Source: Acidobacteriaceae bacterium (GTDB taxonomy: Bacteria; Acidobacteriota; Terriglobia; Terriglobales; Acidobacteriaceae). Taken from it: DNA of 51,140 nt. Of the stretch, positions 8,576-19,486 are shown one piece after another; position 1 is the stretch's first letter; each line of letters starts with the position of its first letter. The stretch spans positions 1 to 51,140 of the forward strand of contig JASHOQ010000105.1 in NCBI GenBank assembly GCA_030041045.1, given 5' to 3'. A model generated the notes under the pieces. The model had not been told where the DNA came from. It saw nothing but the letters and a program-made list of their open reading frames with translations, and searched no databases. The translations under genes and the position numbers were made by a program.

Positions 8576-10107
8576 AGACCACTGCCGCGCGCGTTTACAA
8601 CTGGCTGGAGCGCCGCACGGAGCTGGAGGGGCCGGTCAAGGACGCTGCTCTGCATGTGGTTCCGCGCAGCACCGCAAGCTGGTGGTACGTGTTTGGCAGC
8701 GCGGCATTCACGCTGCTTTTGCTGCAGATCTTCACCGGGATCCTCCTGGCTTTGGTCTATATCCCGTCTGCTGGCGAAGCGTGGAACAGCCTCAACGTCC
8801 TCAATCACCAGATTCCGTTGGGGTGGTTCCTGCGCGCGCTGCACGGATGGGGATCGAACTTCATGGTCGCGATTGTGCTCATCCACATGGCGCAGGTGTT
8901 TCTCTTCGGCGCGTACAAATTTCCCCGCGAGCTCACCTGGATCATCGGCGTCTTTCTCCTGCTCATGACCCTGGGCATGGCCTTCACCGGCCAGGTGCTG
9001 CGCTTCGACCAGGACGCCTACTGGGGCCTGGGGATCGGCGTTTCCATCGTAAGCCGCGTGCCGTGGATCGGCGGCGGCCTGGTGCATCTGCTGCTCGGCG
9101 GGCCGATCATTGCCGGGGCCACGCTGTCGCGTTTCTTCGCGCTGCATGTCTTCGTCATTCCCGGCACGCTGCTCGTCTTCGCCTTGCTGCACGTGTGGAT
9201 GGTTCTGAAGCTCGGCATCAACGAGTGGCCCATGCCCGGCCGGCTCGTGCGCCGCTCTACTTACATTGCGGAGTACAACCAGCTCGCACACGAAGACGGC
9301 ATTCCCTTTGTCCCCGGCGCCTTCTGGAAGGATCTCGTCTTCTCCGGCGCCATCATCGCCGCCGTGGCCGTCTGCGCCTTTGTCTTCGGTCCCTACGGAC
9401 CCTCGGGCCAGCCCGACCCCTCCATCATCCAGACCGTTCCCAAGCCCGATTTCTTCTTCCTCTGGATTTACTCCATCCTCTCGTATCTTCCTCCGGCGAT
9501 GGAAACGCCGTTCATCCTGATCGCGCCCATCCTCGGCATTGCCTTTCTGCTTGCCCTTCCGTTTTACGCGTCGGAGGGCGAGAAGAGCTGGCATCGCCGG
9601 CCTGTGGCCGTGCTCGCGGTTTCGACCATCGCCGTCTGCTTCGGCATCCTCACGCATCTTGGAACAACCACGCCCTGGAGCCCGCACATGAGCGCGTGGA
9701 GCGCCGATCCGGCGCCCCCTTCCCTGATACACGACGCGACGCCGCTGGTGCGCCAGGGTGCGGTCGTCTTCCAGGCCAAGCAGTGCCGCAACTGCCACAC
9801 CATCGGCGGTACGGGGGGCGAGCGCGGCCCGGATCTCGACTACGTGGCCACGCGCATGACTCCGGACGAAATGCGCTTCAAGGTGGAGACCGGCGGCGGC
9901 AACATGCCCGCCTACGGCAAGAATCTTTCGCCGCCCGAAATTGAAGCCCTGGTCAGCTTCCTCGAAACACTGCACCCGGAGAACGAGCCGCCCGCGTACG
10001 ATCCCGCGCGCCGCGCTCTTAACACCGCACACATGCAGCCTTCGAAGCCGGATGCGGGGCCGTCCGCACCGGCCAACCCTTCCGCTAAGCCGGGCGCGAC
10101 GCCGTGA
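8563..10107 (+). CDS. cytochrome b (b6/subunit IV type) fused to a C-terminal cytochrome c domain
   Basis: This is the membrane core of the quinol oxidase module, 514 residues. Heme b ligands are H94/H108 and H195/H210. The spacing of 14 residues between the second pair is that of cytochrome b6 rather than bc1. The subunit IV part is fused on, with the Qo-site motif PDFFF at 295-299 in place of PEWY. After the last helix (about 347-365) a periplasmic cytochrome c domain begins, with CRNCH at 408-412 and M448 in GNMPAY as axial ligand, then a Pro/Ala-rich tail. Fusion of b and c removes the need for a separate cytochrome c1 or f. The preceding Rieske gene overlaps it; ctaG follows at four bases. 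Confidence 0.93.
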   Translation: MAGMKTTAARVYNWLERRTELEGPVKDAALHVVPRSTASWWYVFGSAAFTLLLLQIFTGILLALVYIPSAGEAWNSLNVLNHQIPLGWFLRALHGWGSNFMVAIVLIHMAQVFLFGAYKFPRELTWIIGVFLLLMTLGMAFTGQVLRFDQDAYWGLGIGVSIVSRVPWIGGGLVHLLLGGPIIAGATLSRFFALHVFVIPGTLLVFALLHVWMVLKLGINEWPMPGRLVRRSTYIAEYNQLAHEDGIPFVPGAFWKDLVFSGAIIAAVAVCAFVFGPYGPSGQPDPSIIQTVPKPDFFFLWIYSILSYLPPAMETPFILIAPILGIAFLLALPFYASEGEKSWHRRPVAVLAVSTIAVCFGILTHLGTTTPWSPHMSAWSADPAPPSLIHDATPLVRQGAVVFQAKQCRNCHTIGGTGGERGPDLDYVATRMTPDEMRFKVETGGGNMPAYGKNLSPPEIEALVSFLETLHPENEPPAYDPARRALNTAHMQPSKPDAGPSAPANPSAKPGATP

Positions 10108-10111
10108 TTCC

Positions 10112-10984
10112 ATGAACGGTTCAATTACAGTTGCGGATCTTTTCACCTGCTGGGACGTGCCCTGGCTGGTGACTGCGGAACTCGCGCTCGCTGCGCTCGT
10201 TTACGCGCGTGGTTGGGTGCGCATTCGCCGCACGCGTCAGGCCCAGTTTCCCGGGTGGCGGTTTGCCTGCTTTCTCGGCGGCATCGTTGCGCTTTTCGTC
10301 GCCGTGGCTTCGCCGCTCGATACCTTCAGCGAATCTCTGCTTTTCATGCACATGGCGCAGCATTGGGTGCTCATGTCCATTGCGCCGCCGCTGGTCGTTC
10401 TGGGCGCGCCGGTGGTGCCGATGTTGCGCGGCCTGCCGCGCTGGATCATCCGCAAACCGCTGCGCCCGCTCTTTCGCTGGCGCATTCTGCCTGCGCTCGG
10501 CCGCTTCCTCACGCGCCCGCGCGTGGCCTGGCTGGCCATGAACGCCGCCTACATCGGCTGGCATATTCCCCGCGCCTACGAGTTCGCGCTCGCCTCAGAG
10601 AACTGGCACAATTTCGAACACGCCTGCTTCTTCTTCACCAATCTACTGTTCTGGTGGCCGCTCATCAATCCTTGGCCGAGGCCCTGGCCGACGCGCTTCG
10701 CGCAATCGCGCTGGATGCTGATTCCCTACTTGCTGCTCGCGGACATTGTCAACACCGCGGTCTCCGCCCTGCTGTGTTTTTCCGGCCGCCTGCTCTACCC
10801 GAGCTACGCCGTCACTCCGCGCCCCTTGGGCCTGAGCGCGCTTAATGACCAGGTGGCCGCGGGCGCGTTCATGTGGGTCTGCGGCTCTGCCGTCTATCTC
10901 ATTCCCGCCATCGTGATCGTCGTCCAGTTGCTCACGCCGCAGACGGACATGCCCTCGACCGAAGCGGCCCATCGCGCGGCCTGA
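10112..10984 (+). CDS. ctaG: CtaG-family (caa3_CtaG) cytochrome c oxidase assembly protein
   Basis: A 290-residue protein with about seven membrane helices. It matches the caa3-type CtaG family (distinct from the Cox11-like CtaG), needed for assembly of caa3 oxidases, probably at the copper centre. Family features include HMAQHWVLM after the second helix, a helix with AYIGWHIP, and ENWHNFEHACFF in the middle; several conserved His and Met could bind copper. It is the last gene of the operon. The ATG at 10112 lies four bases after the cytochrome b stop; the frame stays open upstream but only shadows that gene. Confidence 0.9.
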   Translation: MNGSITVADLFTCWDVPWLVTAELALAALVYARGWVRIRRTRQAQFPGWRFACFLGGIVALFVAVASPLDTFSESLLFMHMAQHWVLMSIAPPLVVLGAPVVPMLRGLPRWIIRKPLRPLFRWRILPALGRFLTRPRVAWLAMNAAYIGWHIPRAYEFALASENWHNFEHACFFFTNLLFWWPLINPWPRPWPTRFAQSRWMLIPYLLLADIVNTAVSALLCFSGRLLYPSYAVTPRPLGLSALNDQVAAGAFMWVCGSAVYLIPAIVIVVQLLTPQTDMPSTEAAHRAA

Positions 10985-10995
10985 CCGCCGGCCTT

Positions 10996-11019
10996 GACCG
11001 CAGCCACAGGAACGCGGTC
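10996..11019 (+). terminator. possible hairpin between convergent ctaG and a minus-strand gene
   Basis: A 6-bp inverted repeat (GACCGC and GCGGTC) separated by 12 bases lies in the 36-bp gap between two convergent genes. There is no T tract, so a terminator role rests on position only. Confidence 0.25.
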
Positions 11020-11020
11020 T

Positions 11021-11476
11021 TCAGCGGCCGTCCCCTGGCGGGCTCGGCGAATCTGATCCACCGCTGCCCTGATTGGCCGGATCCATGGAGACGACCTCAT
11101 AACTCCGCGCTTTTCGGTCGGAGCCGTCAGTCATAGTGAGAATCATTTCGTTTTTCTTGATCTTGAACTGGCCCTCTTTTCCAATGGGCAGAATCCTGGC
11201 ATGTTTCACGTTGATTGGCCGGATTTCGTAGTCCATTTCATCGGTCCGCAGCAAGTATTGCGGGCACAGTTTTTCGTTGGAGTTCACGTGCGTAATGCCG
11301 GCCGAGGCCCAGAGAGTGCCTAAGCCTGCCAGGCCTGTCTGTTTGGCACCGCACGGCACCGCCTCCATTTTCTCGAGGATACCTCTCCCCTCATCGATCT
11401 TTTTATTGCCATGCGCACTCAACGGGATGGCCGAAATGAGGGCGAGCAAAAAAACAGGCGTGCCTCTGATGTTCAT
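11021..11476 (-). CDS. secreted protein of unknown function
   Basis: A 151-residue protein with a signal peptide (about 1-22, NIRGTPVFLLALISAIPLSA), so probably periplasmic or outside the cell. The mature part contains two cysteines that could pair (VPCGAKQ and EKLCPQY), basic residues and a Gly/Ser/Pro-rich tail. I recognise no family. The start is set by GGAGGAG shortly before the ATG at 11476; the frame stays open further upstream without support. It lies downstream of, and on the same strand as, the repeat protein that begins at 12889, separated by about 147 bases. Confidence 0.7.
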   Translation of the reverse strand: MNIRGTPVFLLALISAIPLSAHGNKKIDEGRGILEKMEAVPCGAKQTGLAGLGTLWASAGITHVNSNEKLCPQYLLRTDEMDYEIRPINVKHARILPIGKEGQFKIKKNEMILTMTDGSDRKARSYEVVSMDPANQGSGGSDSPSPPGDGR

Positions 11477-11623
11477 GACTCCTCCGTTTCCCTGGAGCTC
11501 GTAACCGAGCAGGCGTTCTCGTCCAGCCGTCCATTCCTGGAACCGAACCAACGAATCTCGAGTTCACAGCAAAAAGGGGAAGGAGAATCCGGCTCTCCAT
11601 CCCCTGTTGCCGTCGGACTTTGA

Positions 11624-12889
11624 TTACTGGTTCGGCTTCGAAACGTGCGTGGTTGTTGCCGGAGTGGTCGAAGTTCCCGTAGTTGCTCCGGCGCTGCCCG
11701 TGCCGCGGCCATCCACGCCCGCGCCGCCGGCGGCGCTGCCATTGCCGTACTGCTGCGCTCCGTGGACGAAATCTTGCGGATCGGCCATCAAATCGTTTCG
11801 CACATCGGGATGAGTGTCGAGATAGGCAGTCAGATCAGCGTGGTCTTGCATATATTGGTGGTCTTTGACGCAGGAAGGATCTCGCGAAACGTCCCTTTGA
11901 ATGTCGGGATGGCTGCCGAGAAATCCTCCAAAGTTTGCCATGCGATCGTGCGACGAGTCGCGATTCTGCGGGTTCAGATCGCGGTTATCGAGATCTGCCT
12001 GCCGCATGAAGGCGTTCGGGTCTTGCCGTAGCTGGTCGCGGACGCCCGGGTTGTCGTGGAGATAAGCCTCGAGAGCCGGATGGCCATCGACAAACTTCGG
12101 ATTGTCGCACAGGGACGGGTCTTTGCGAACCTGCTCGGCGATTTCGCGATGATCATCGAGGAAGCGGTCGAAGTTCATCGCCTCCCAATTCGCGTCCCGC
12201 CGGAAGGCATCGTTATTCTGCCCCATGGCCTCGCGATTCAAATCGCGATTGTCGAAGTCTGCCCGCCGCATGAAGGCGTTCGGGTCTTGCCGCAGCTGGT
12301 CGCGAACTCCCGGATGGTCCTGAAGATAAGTCTTGAGAGCCGGATGACCGTCTACAAACTTCGCATTGTCGCAGAGGGACGGGTCTTTGCGAACCTGCTC
12401 GCCAATTTCTCGATGTTGGTCGAGGAAACGGTCGAAATCCACCGCTTCTCTCTGGCTGGCATCACCTTCGTGCGCGCCGGCGTCACGATCGCGCTGGCCT
12501 GCATCGCGGGCCCAGAGATCTTCGAGCCGCATGAATGTGTCCGGCTGCGCGCTGATCTCCTGTTTCACGCTGGGGTGATCCTCGAGATAGGTGTTGAGCT
12601 CGGGGTGACTCTGCAAAAATTGCGGATCGTCGATCAAAGAAGGCGTTCTGCGCAGTTGCTCCGCAACGTCGCGATGGCTATCGAGGAATTGATCGAAGCG
12701 CGCCAAGTCCCGGCGCGTGATGTCATCGCCGGGAATTGGGCCGGGCGCAGCCTGCCTGTCTGGCGTCGTCGCAGATTGTGTGGCCGCCGTCTGCGCGTGT
12801 GCAAAAGCAGGGAGCCCCACGAACGTCAGCGCCGCCGCGCCCAGAACTAAAGTTCGCGTTCTTTGGAATCGTCGCAGCCTGTTGTCCAT
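11624..12889 (-). CDS. secreted protein with four long tandem repeats
   Basis: A 421-residue exported protein (signal peptide 1-32, ending AFAHA). Four repeats of about 57 residues lie at 65-121, 152-208, 239-295 and 319-375. Their consensus is FDRFLD.HREIAEQVRKDP, then FVDGHPAL..YL.DHPGV, then RDQLRQDPNAFM. The middle two are nearly identical and the outer two diverged. Linkers are Asn/Asp/Arg-rich, and the C-terminal tail (380-421) is low-complexity Gly/Ser/Thr. The repeated hP.L..yL..hP pattern suggests short helices stacked as a solenoid; this is inference. I recognise no named family. AGGAGGT before the ATG fixes the start. There are no cysteines in recognisable cofactor motifs. Confidence 0.8.
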   Translation of the reverse strand: MDNRLRRFQRTRTLVLGAAALTFVGLPAFAHAQTAATQSATTPDRQAAPGPIPGDDITRRDLARFDQFLDSHRDVAEQLRRTPSLIDDPQFLQSHPELNTYLEDHPSVKQEISAQPDTFMRLEDLWARDAGQRDRDAGAHEGDASQREAVDFDRFLDQHREIGEQVRKDPSLCDNAKFVDGHPALKTYLQDHPGVRDQLRQDPNAFMRRADFDNRDLNREAMGQNNDAFRRDANWEAMNFDRFLDDHREIAEQVRKDPSLCDNPKFVDGHPALEAYLHDNPGVRDQLRQDPNAFMRQADLDNRDLNPQNRDSSHDRMANFGGFLGSHPDIQRDVSRDPSCVKDHQYMQDHADLTAYLDTHPDVRNDLMADPQDFVHGAQQYGNGSAAGGAGVDGRGTGSAGATTGTSTTPATTTHVSKPNQ

Positions 12890-13151
12890 CAAACCTACCT
12901 CCTCTTCTTCCCGCACTGGGATGCGAGGGGAATCGCGGGAAGTTGTTCGATTGGACAGGCAGGCGTTGAGCATGCGCAAATGTGCGTCCTACGCCATTGC
13001 GATTCATCGGTTTGCAATAGGAGAAAAGTGGGAAGACCGCTTGAGGTGCGCAAACTCTCTATGCGTACGATCGAAATGAAAGGCGCCGCGTGGAAAAAGC
13101 TGCCCGGAATATTTTACGCCGCTCAAAGAGCGTAGGCTTTCTCTCGCCTCT
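12890..13151. other. 262-bp intergenic region
   Basis: It separates gltD (ending at 13152) from the repeat-protein gene (starting at 12889), both on the minus strand. Near 13120-13135 a short minus-strand hairpin (CGCTC, loop TTT, GAGCG) is followed by an AT-rich stretch and could end gltBD transcription, but the T tract is poor. I see no gene. Confidence 0.35.
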
Positions 13152-14621
13152 TCAACGCGCCACGGCGGCGCGCGCCGGCCGCTTCACTTCTTCCCACTCG
13201 CCGGTCAAATACGCATCCACTGCGGCTGCGGCTTTGCGTCCCTCGGAGATGGCCCATACCACCAGCGATTGGCCGCGGCGCATGTCGCCCGCGGCAAACA
13301 CGCCTTCGACCGAGGTCATGTAACTCGTCGTGGCTACGTTGCCGCGGTTGTCGAGCTCCACGCCGAGCTGCTCCAGCATGCCGTGCCGCACCGGCCCCAG
13401 GAAGCCCATGGCCAGCAGCACCAGGTCTACGTCCATGGCGAACTCGGAATCGGGGATGGCCTCGAACTTCGGCGGAGGGCCCACGCGAAGGGCGTGCAAC
13501 TGCTTCACGTTGCCGTGCTCGTCGCCGGTAAATTTCAGGCTGTTAATGCTCCAGTCGCGGATGCCGCCCTCTTCGTGCGCGCCCTCGGTGCGCAGTTGCA
13601 GCGGCCACAGCGGCCACGGCGTGGAGGAGGCGCGCTCTGCCGGCGGCTTGGGCATGATTTCGAACTGGTGAATGCTCTTGGGGTGTTGCCGGTGGCAGGT
13701 GCCCAGGCAGTCGGCACCGGTATCGCCGCCGCCGATGATCACCACGTGCTTGCCGGTGGCAAAGATGGGCTCGGCAGCGCCCATGCTGGCGAGGAGCATC
13801 TCTTCGGAGTCGCCTTCGCAGCGCTTGTTCTGCTGCGGCAGAAATTCCATGGCGTAATGAATGCCCTTGAGCTCGCGCCCGGGAATCTTCAAATCGCGCG
13901 GCTGCTCAGCGCCGCCGCAGAGCAGGATTGCATCCTGCTCCTCGCGCAGAGATTCGACGGGGACGTTCACGCCCACATGCGCGTTGGTCTCGAAGACCAC
14001 GCCCTCGGCAAGCATTTGCTCGATGCGCCGGTCGAGCACGTGCTTTTCCAGCTTGAAATTGGGAATGCCGTAGCGCAAGAGGCCGCCGATGCGGTCGGCC
14101 TTTTCGTACACGGTGACGGAGTGGCCCGCGCGGCGCAGTTGCTGCGCGGCGGCCAGGCCGGCAGGCCCGCTGCCCACCACGGCCACGCGCTTGCCGGTGG
14201 CCTGCTCCGGCGGCTCGGGGCGAATCCAGCCTTCTTCCCACGCGCGCTCCACGATGGAGCGCTCGATGAGCTTGATTGAAACCGGCGGCTGGTTGATGCC
14301 GAGCACGCACGACGCCTCGCACGGGGCAGGGCAGATGCGGCCCGTGAACTCAGGAAAATTATTGGTCGAGTGCAGCCGCCGGATCGCCGCCTCCCAGCGG
14401 TTGTGGTAGACGAGGTCGTTCCAGTCGGGGATGAGATTGTTCACCGGGCAGCCGGTGTGGCAGAAAGGCACGCCGCAATCCATGCAGCGCGCGCCCTGCT
14501 CGCGCTGCTTTTCTTCAGGAAAGGGCTCGTAAATCTCGAACCAATCGTTGACGCGCTCGTTGGCCTTGCGCCTTGAAGGCTGCTCGCGCCCGATCTCAAG
14601 GAATCCCGAATCCTTACCCAT
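13152..14621 (-). CDS. gltD: glutamate synthase [NADPH] small subunit
   Basis: The 489-residue beta subunit of GOGAT oxidises NAD(P)H and passes electrons through FAD and iron-sulfur clusters to GltB, where glutamine and 2-oxoglutarate become two glutamates. The N-terminal domain carries the cysteine motifs of two [4Fe-4S] clusters ([13 protein letters not shown] near 46 and CPAPCEASC near 97). Two Rossmann folds follow: [16 protein letters not shown] at about 145 for FAD and [15 protein letters not shown] at about 295 for NAD(P)H. Near the C-terminus lies the FAD-binding [13 protein letters not shown]. It overlaps the end of gltB by eight bases, so the two are co-translated. Confidence 0.96.
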   Translation of the reverse strand: MGKDSGFLEIGREQPSRRKANERVNDWFEIYEPFPEEKQREQGARCMDCGVPFCHTGCPVNNLIPDWNDLVYHNRWEAAIRRLHSTNNFPEFTGRICPAPCEASCVLGINQPPVSIKLIERSIVERAWEEGWIRPEPPEQATGKRVAVVGSGPAGLAAAQQLRRAGHSVTVYEKADRIGGLLRYGIPNFKLEKHVLDRRIEQMLAEGVVFETNAHVGVNVPVESLREEQDAILLCGGAEQPRDLKIPGRELKGIHYAMEFLPQQNKRCEGDSEEMLLASMGAAEPIFATGKHVVIIGGGDTGADCLGTCHRQHPKSIHQFEIMPKPPAERASSTPWPLWPLQLRTEGAHEEGGIRDWSINSLKFTGDEHGNVKQLHALRVGPPPKFEAIPDSEFAMDVDLVLLAMGFLGPVRHGMLEQLGVELDNRGNVATTSYMTSVEGVFAAGDMRRGQSLVVWAISEGRKAAAAVDAYLTGEWEEVKRPARAAVAR

Positions 14622-17600
14622 GCTGCACCTCTGCGGTGGAGGCTGCGGTCACCAGAGGCGCAGCGACAATGGGCGAAACATAGGCTTCTTCCACGCGCGC
14701 CACGCCCAGCACGCGCTTGTACTCATGCGGGAAGACCTTGATGAAGTTGGGCTGGGCATCGGCCCAGTGCTCCAACACCCACGCCGCGCGCGGGCTTCCG
14801 GTCATGTCGCGGTGGCGCTCGAGCAGGCCGCGCACCAGGTCGATGTCGGCGCTGTCGACCAGCGGTTCCAGGTCCACGCTTGCCTTGTTGCAGCGCCGCG
14901 TGGAGAAATCCCCCTGGTCGTCGTACACGTAGGCAATGCCGCCGCTCATGCCTGCGGCAAAGTTGCGCCCGGTCGAGCCCAGCACCACCACCAGCCCGCG
15001 GGTCATGTACTCGCAGCCGTGGTCGCCCACGCCCTCTACCACAGCCGTGGCGCCGGAATTGCGCACGGCAAAGCGTTCGCCGGCGATGCCGTTCAGAAAC
15101 GCCTCGCCGCTGGTGGCGCCATAGAGCACTACGTTGCCCACCAGGATGCTCTCTTCGGGCAGAAAGCTCGAAGTCTTGGGCGGATAGGCGATGATGCGCC
15201 CGCCGGAAAGCCCCTTGCCCAGATAATCGTTGGCGTCGCCTTCGAGCTCAAGGGTCACGCCGTTGGGTACGAACGCGCCGAAGCTCTGCCCGGCCGAACC
15301 GGTGAAGCGGAAGTGAATGGTTCCGTTGGGCAATCCTTCCGAGCCGTAGCGCCGCGCAATTTCGCCGCCCAGCATGGCGCCCACGGTGCGATGCACGTTG
15401 CGGATGGCGAAGTTTGCCTTCACAGGCTTTTGTGCTTCAAGGGCCGGTGCTGCCTTTGAGATGAGCGTATGATCGAGCGCGCGGTCGAGTCCATGATCCT
15501 GGCAAGTGGTGCGCCGCCGCGCCACGCGCGAAGGCAGTTCGGGCACGTAGAGTATCGACGAGAGGTCGATGCCCTTGGCCTTCCAGTGCGCATCGGCGAT
15601 GGAGGCGTCGATCCTGTCCACGCGCCCCACCATCTCGTCCACGGTACGGAAGCCGAGTTTGGCCATGTGCTGCCGGACCTGCTCGGCGATGAAGAAGAAG
15701 AAATTGATCACGTGCTCCGGCGTGCCCTCAAACCGCGCGCGCAGCACCGGGTCCTGCGTGGCAATGCCCACCGAGCAGGTATTCAGATGGCACTTGCGCA
15801 GCATGATGCAGCCCATGGCGATCAGCGGCATGGTGGCAAAGCCGAACTCTTCGGCGCCCAGCAGCGCGGCGATGGTCACGTCGCGGCCGGTCTGCAATTT
15901 GCCGTCGGTCTGCACGCGGATGCGGCTGCGCAGGTCGTTGAGCAGCAGCACCTGCTGCGTCTCCGCCAGTCCCAGCTCCCACGGCAGTCCCGCATGCTTG
16001 ATGGAGCTCAGCGGCGAAGCGCCGGTGCCGCCGGTGTCGCCGGAGATGAGCACCACGTCGGCGTGCGCCTTGGAAACGCCTGCGGCCACCGTGCCCACGC
16101 CCACCTCGGAAACCAGCTTCACCGCGATGCGTGCCTGCGGATTCACGTTCTTCAAGTCGTAGATCAACTGCGCCAGGTCTTCGATGGAATAAATATCGTG
16201 ATGCGGCGGCGGCGAAATCAGCCCCACGCCGGGAATCGAGTGCCGCGTCTTGGCGATTACCTCGTCCACCTTGTGGCCGGGAAGCTGGCCGCCCTCGCCG
16301 GGCTTTGCGCCCTGCGCCATCTTGATCTGCAACTCATCGGCGTTGACCATGTAGTTGGTGGTCACGCCAAAGCGGCCGCTGGCAATCTGCTTCACGGCGC
16401 TGCGGCGCAGGTCGCCGTTTTCATCGCGCTTGAAGCGGTCTTCATCTTCGCCGCCCTCGCCGGTGTTCGACATGCCGCCGATGCGGTTCATCGCAATCGC
16501 CAGCGTCTCGTGCGCTTCCTTGGAAATCGATCCGAAGCTCATGGCGCCCGTGGTGAAACGCTTCACGATCTCTTTCGCCGGCTCGACCTCTTCGATGGGG
16601 ATGGGCGTCTCCGCGTATTTGAGCTTCATGAGCCCGCGCAGCGTGGAGAGATTGCGATTCTGATCGTCGATCAGGTCGGTGTATTCCTGGAAAGTGGCTG
16701 CACTGTTGGCGCGCACCGCGTGCTGCACTTTGCTGATGGTCAGCGGATTGAGCAGGTGATATTCGCCGCCCTCGCGGAACTGGTACTGGCCGCCGACCAC
16801 GAGATCGGTCTCAGAATCCGTCAGCGGCTGGAAGGCGTAGGCGTGCTTGAGCTGTGCTTCGCGCGCCAGAACTCCCAGGCCGATGCCTTCAACGCGCGAT
16901 GAAGTGCCGGGAAAATAAGCATCGACCAGCGACTTGTTCAGGCCCACGGCTTCAAACACTTGCGCCCCGCGATAGCTCTGCAACGTGGAGATGCCCATTT
17001 TGGAGATGGTCTTGAGCAGTGCCTTGTTGATGCCCTTGATGAAGCTCTTCTCCGCGTACTCGGCGGTCATTTTTTCCGGCAGCATGTTGCGCCGCTTCAG
17101 GTCGTGGATGGTCTCGATGGCGAGATAAGGATTGATGGCGCTGGCGCCGTAGCCGATGAGCAGGGCGAAGTGCATCACCTCGCGCGGCTCGCCGCTCTCG
17201 ATGATGAGCGCCACCTGGGTGCGCGTCTTGTCGCGCACCAGCCGGTTGTGCACCGCGGCCATGGCCAGCAGGCTGGGGATGGGCGCGTAGGTCGCGTCCA
17301 CGTTGCGGTCCTGCAGGATGAGCAGGGAGTAACCGTTGCTGACGGCATAGGCGGCGCGGTTGCTCAGGTCGTCGAGCGCGTGCTTGAGGCCCGCTTCGCC
17401 GTCGGCGGCGCGGAAGAGCGCCGGCAGTGTGATCGCCAGCAAGTCGCCCGACGAGATGCGGCGCAGCTTTTCGAGATCGCGGTTGCTTAGGATCGGATGC
17501 GGCAGTTTGAGCGTGTGACAGTTCTCCGGCGCCTCGTCCAGAATGTTGCGCTCTGTGCCGATGTAGCTGATGAGCGACATCACCAGCTCTTCACGGATGG

Positions 17601-19212
17601 GATCGATGGGCGGATTCGTCACCTGCGCAAAAAGCTGCTTGAAGTAGTTGAACAGCGGCTGCGGCCGGTCGCTCAGGCAAGCGAGCGGCACATCGGTGCC
17701 CATGGAGCCCACCGGCTCCTCGCCCTTGGCCGCCATGGGCAAGAGCAGAATGCGCAGATCCTCTTCGCTGTAGCCGCAGGCGCGCTGGCGACGCAGCAGC
17801 GTCTCCGGATTCGATCCGATCACGCGCGCCGGTTCGGGCAGCACATCAAGTGTAATTTGCTGCTGCTTCAGCCACTCGCCGTACGGCTGGCGGCTTGCCA
17901 ATTCCTTCTTGATTTCGGCATCGGAGACGATGCGCTGCCTGACCGTATCCACCAGGAACATACGCCCCGGCTGCAGGCGACCCTTCTTGCGGATGTCTTC
18001 GGGCGGGACTTCGATGACGCCGGCTTCCGACGCCAGCACCACCAGGTCATCCTTGGTCACGATGTACCGTCCCGGCCTGAGCCCGTTGCGGTCGAGCGTA
18101 GCGCCGATGACGCGGCCATCGGTGAACGCAATCGCCGCCGGTCCATCCCACGGCTCCATCAGCGATGCGTGGTACTCATAAAACGCGCGCTTGTCCTCGT
18201 CCATGTCCGGATTGCCGGCCCACGCCTCGGGAATCAGCATGGCCATGACGTGGGCGAGCGACCGGCCGCTCTGGTAAAGAAATTCCACTGCGTTGTCCAG
18301 CGAGGCCGAGTCGCTGCCGCCCGGCATGATGACGGGAAAGAGATCGCCGATCTTGCCGCCGAAGTGCGGGCTTTCGAGCACCGACTGGCGCGCGTTCATC
18401 CAGCTGATGTTGCCCTTGATGGTATTGATCTCGCCGTTGTGCGCCACGTAGCGGTAGGGGTGGGCCAGCTTCCAGCTGGGAAAGGTGTTGGTCGAAAACC
18501 GCTGGTGAATGAGGGCCAGCGCGCTCGCGACCAGGGGATTGGCCAGCTCGAAGTAAAATTTCTCAATCTGCGGCGCCAGCATCAGTCCCTTGTAGATGAT
18601 GGTGCGGCAGGAGAAGGAAGGAACGTAAAACGTCTCCTTGTCCTCGATGTCGGATTCGGCAATTTCATTTTCCGTGCGCCGGCGCACGCGGTAGAGCAGC
18701 CGCTCGAAGGTCTCCTCGTCCATCCCCGCCGGCCGGCTCACGAATAGCTGCTCGATGTACGGCTGCGAGTTGCGGGCCACGCGGCCAATGGCGTCGCCGT
18801 TTACCGGGGTGTCGCGCCAGCCCAGAACGCCGAGGCCCTCTTCTTTGGCAATGCGTTCGAAGACCCCCTCGCACTGCAACCGGCTGTGCCGCTCCACCGG
18901 CAAGAAGCACATGGCCACGCCATAAGCGCCCTCTTCGGGCAGCTTCATCCCGATCTCCCCGCACTCGCGCGCAAAGAACGCGTGGGGAATCTGAATCAGA
19001 ATGCCGGCGCCGTCGCCCGTCTCCGGATCGCAACCCGCCGCTCCGCGATGGGTGAGGTTGATGAGCACCTCCAGGCCCTTGCGGATGATCTCGTGGCTCT
19101 TTTCGCCACGGATGTTGGCGACCAGTCCCATGCCGCAGGCATCGTGCTCATTCTGCGGATGATAGAGACCTTGCGGCTTAGGTGCGCGGAAGCGACAACG
19201 AGTGGATTCCAT
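14614..19212 (-). CDS. gltB: glutamate synthase large subunit
   Basis: The 1532-residue alpha subunit of ferredoxin/NADPH-type GOGAT. The class II glutaminase domain comes first. The nucleophile is the Cys in [14 protein letters not shown] at about residue 26, so a propeptide of roughly 25 residues must be removed. The central domain and the FMN-binding synthase domain follow. The [3Fe-4S] cluster motif [15 protein letters not shown] lies in the last third, with the beta-helix GXGXG domain at the C-terminus (GGEIARRYG onward). Length is typical of the family. It is the first gene of gltBD and diverges from rfbB; the 287-bp gap between them holds an inverted repeat at 19411-19444. Confidence 0.97.
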   Translation of the reverse strand: MESTRCRFRAPKPQGLYHPQNEHDACGMGLVANIRGEKSHEIIRKGLEVLINLTHRGAAGCDPETGDGAGILIQIPHAFFARECGEIGMKLPEEGAYGVAMCFLPVERHSRLQCEGVFERIAKEEGLGVLGWRDTPVNGDAIGRVARNSQPYIEQLFVSRPAGMDEETFERLLYRVRRRTENEIAESDIEDKETFYVPSFSCRTIIYKGLMLAPQIEKFYFELANPLVASALALIHQRFSTNTFPSWKLAHPYRYVAHNGEINTIKGNISWMNARQSVLESPHFGGKIGDLFPVIMPGGSDSASLDNAVEFLYQSGRSLAHVMAMLIPEAWAGNPDMDEDKRAFYEYHASLMEPWDGPAAIAFTDGRVIGATLDRNGLRPGRYIVTKDDLVVLASEAGVIEVPPEDIRKKGRLQPGRMFLVDTVRQRIVSDAEIKKELASRQPYGEWLKQQQITLDVLPEPARVIGSNPETLLRRQRACGYSEEDLRILLLPMAAKGEEPVGSMGTDVPLACLSDRPQPLFNYFKQLFAQVTNPPIDPIREELVMSLISYIGTERNILDEAPENCHTLKLPHPILSNRDLEKLRRISSGDLLAITLPALFRAADGEAGLKHALDDLSNRAAYAVSNGYSLLILQDRNVDATYAPIPSLLAMAAVHNRLVRDKTRTQVALIIESGEPREVMHFALLIGYGASAINPYLAIETIHDLKRRNMLPEKMTAEYAEKSFIKGINKALLKTISKMGISTLQSYRGAQVFEAVGLNKSLVDAYFPGTSSRVEGIGLGVLAREAQLKHAYAFQPLTDSETDLVVGGQYQFREGGEYHLLNPLTISKVQHAVRANSAATFQEYTDLIDDQNRNLSTLRGLMKLKYAETPIPIEEVEPAKEIVKRFTTGAMSFGSISKEAHETLAIAMNRIGGMSNTGEGGEDEDRFKRDENGDLRRSAVKQIASGRFGVTTNYMVNADELQIKMAQGAKPGEGGQLPGHKVDEVIAKTRHSIPGVGLISPPPHHDIYSIEDLAQLIYDLKNVNPQARIAVKLVSEVGVGTVAAGVSKAHADVVLISGDTGGTGASPLSSIKHAGLPWELGLAETQQVLLLNDLRSRIRVQTDGKLQTGRDVTIAALLGAEEFGFATMPLIAMGCIMLRKCHLNTCSVGIATQDPVLRARFEGTPEHVINFFFFIAEQVRQHMAKLGFRTVDEMVGRVDRIDASIADAHWKAKGIDLSSILYVPELPSRVARRRTTCQDHGLDRALDHTLISKAAPALEAQKPVKANFAIRNVHRTVGAMLGGEIARRYGSEGLPNGTIHFRFTGSAGQSFGAFVPNGVTLELEGDANDYLGKGLSGGRIIAYPPKTSSFLPEESILVGNVVLYGATSGEAFLNGIAGERFAVRNSGATAVVEGVGDHGCEYMTRGLVVVLGSTGRNFAAGMSGGIAYVYDDQGDFSTRRCNKASVDLEPLVDSADIDLVRGLLERHRDMTGSPRAAWVLEHWADAQPNFIKVFPHEYKRVLGVARVEEAYVSPIVAAPLVTAASTAEVQHG

Positions 19213-19410
19213 GGCAGCCTTTTCCGTTTAGTTTGTATGCGGGCCGCCTCGAGCACTCCCGGGGACACCAACCCTTTGCGGTTTCTATCCCTGGAAATCG
19301 CCTGGTGCTTGAAGCGAAAGGTTTTGCCTGAGCCAAGTCCGGCCGCATCCGGAACTTCACTTATTAATATAGCGAAAAATCCCGTAAATCGCAGGCAATC
19401 CTCCTAGAAA

Positions 19411-19444
19411 GTGATCGGCGGAGCGAATCCGGCACACCGATCAC
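19411..19444. promoter_or_regulatory. 8-bp inverted repeat in the gltB-rfbB divergent region
   Basis: GTGATCGG (19411-19418) and CCGATCAC (19437-19444) are perfect inverted copies, 26 bp apart centre to centre. That is compatible with an operator bound on one helix face, or with a hairpin. The AT-rich TATTAATATA nearby (from about 19362) may be part of the gltB promoter on the minus strand. Confidence 0.35.
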
Positions 19445-19480
19445 CCGCGCATCGTTGGCTAGAAGGATTGTTTTGTAGCA

Positions 19481-19486
19481 TATACT
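19481..19486 (+). promoter_or_regulatory. candidate -10 element of rfbB
   Basis: TATACT lies 13 bases before the ATG of rfbB, giving a very short leader if used. The ATG has only GGA directly before it and no proper Shine-Dalgarno sequence, which would fit near-leaderless initiation. No convincing -35 is visible. Confidence 0.3.

Noticed and set aside
15469..18747. Several long plus-strand open frames opposite gltB
   Set aside because: gltB is certain on the minus strand; such frames are common shadows in GC-rich genes.
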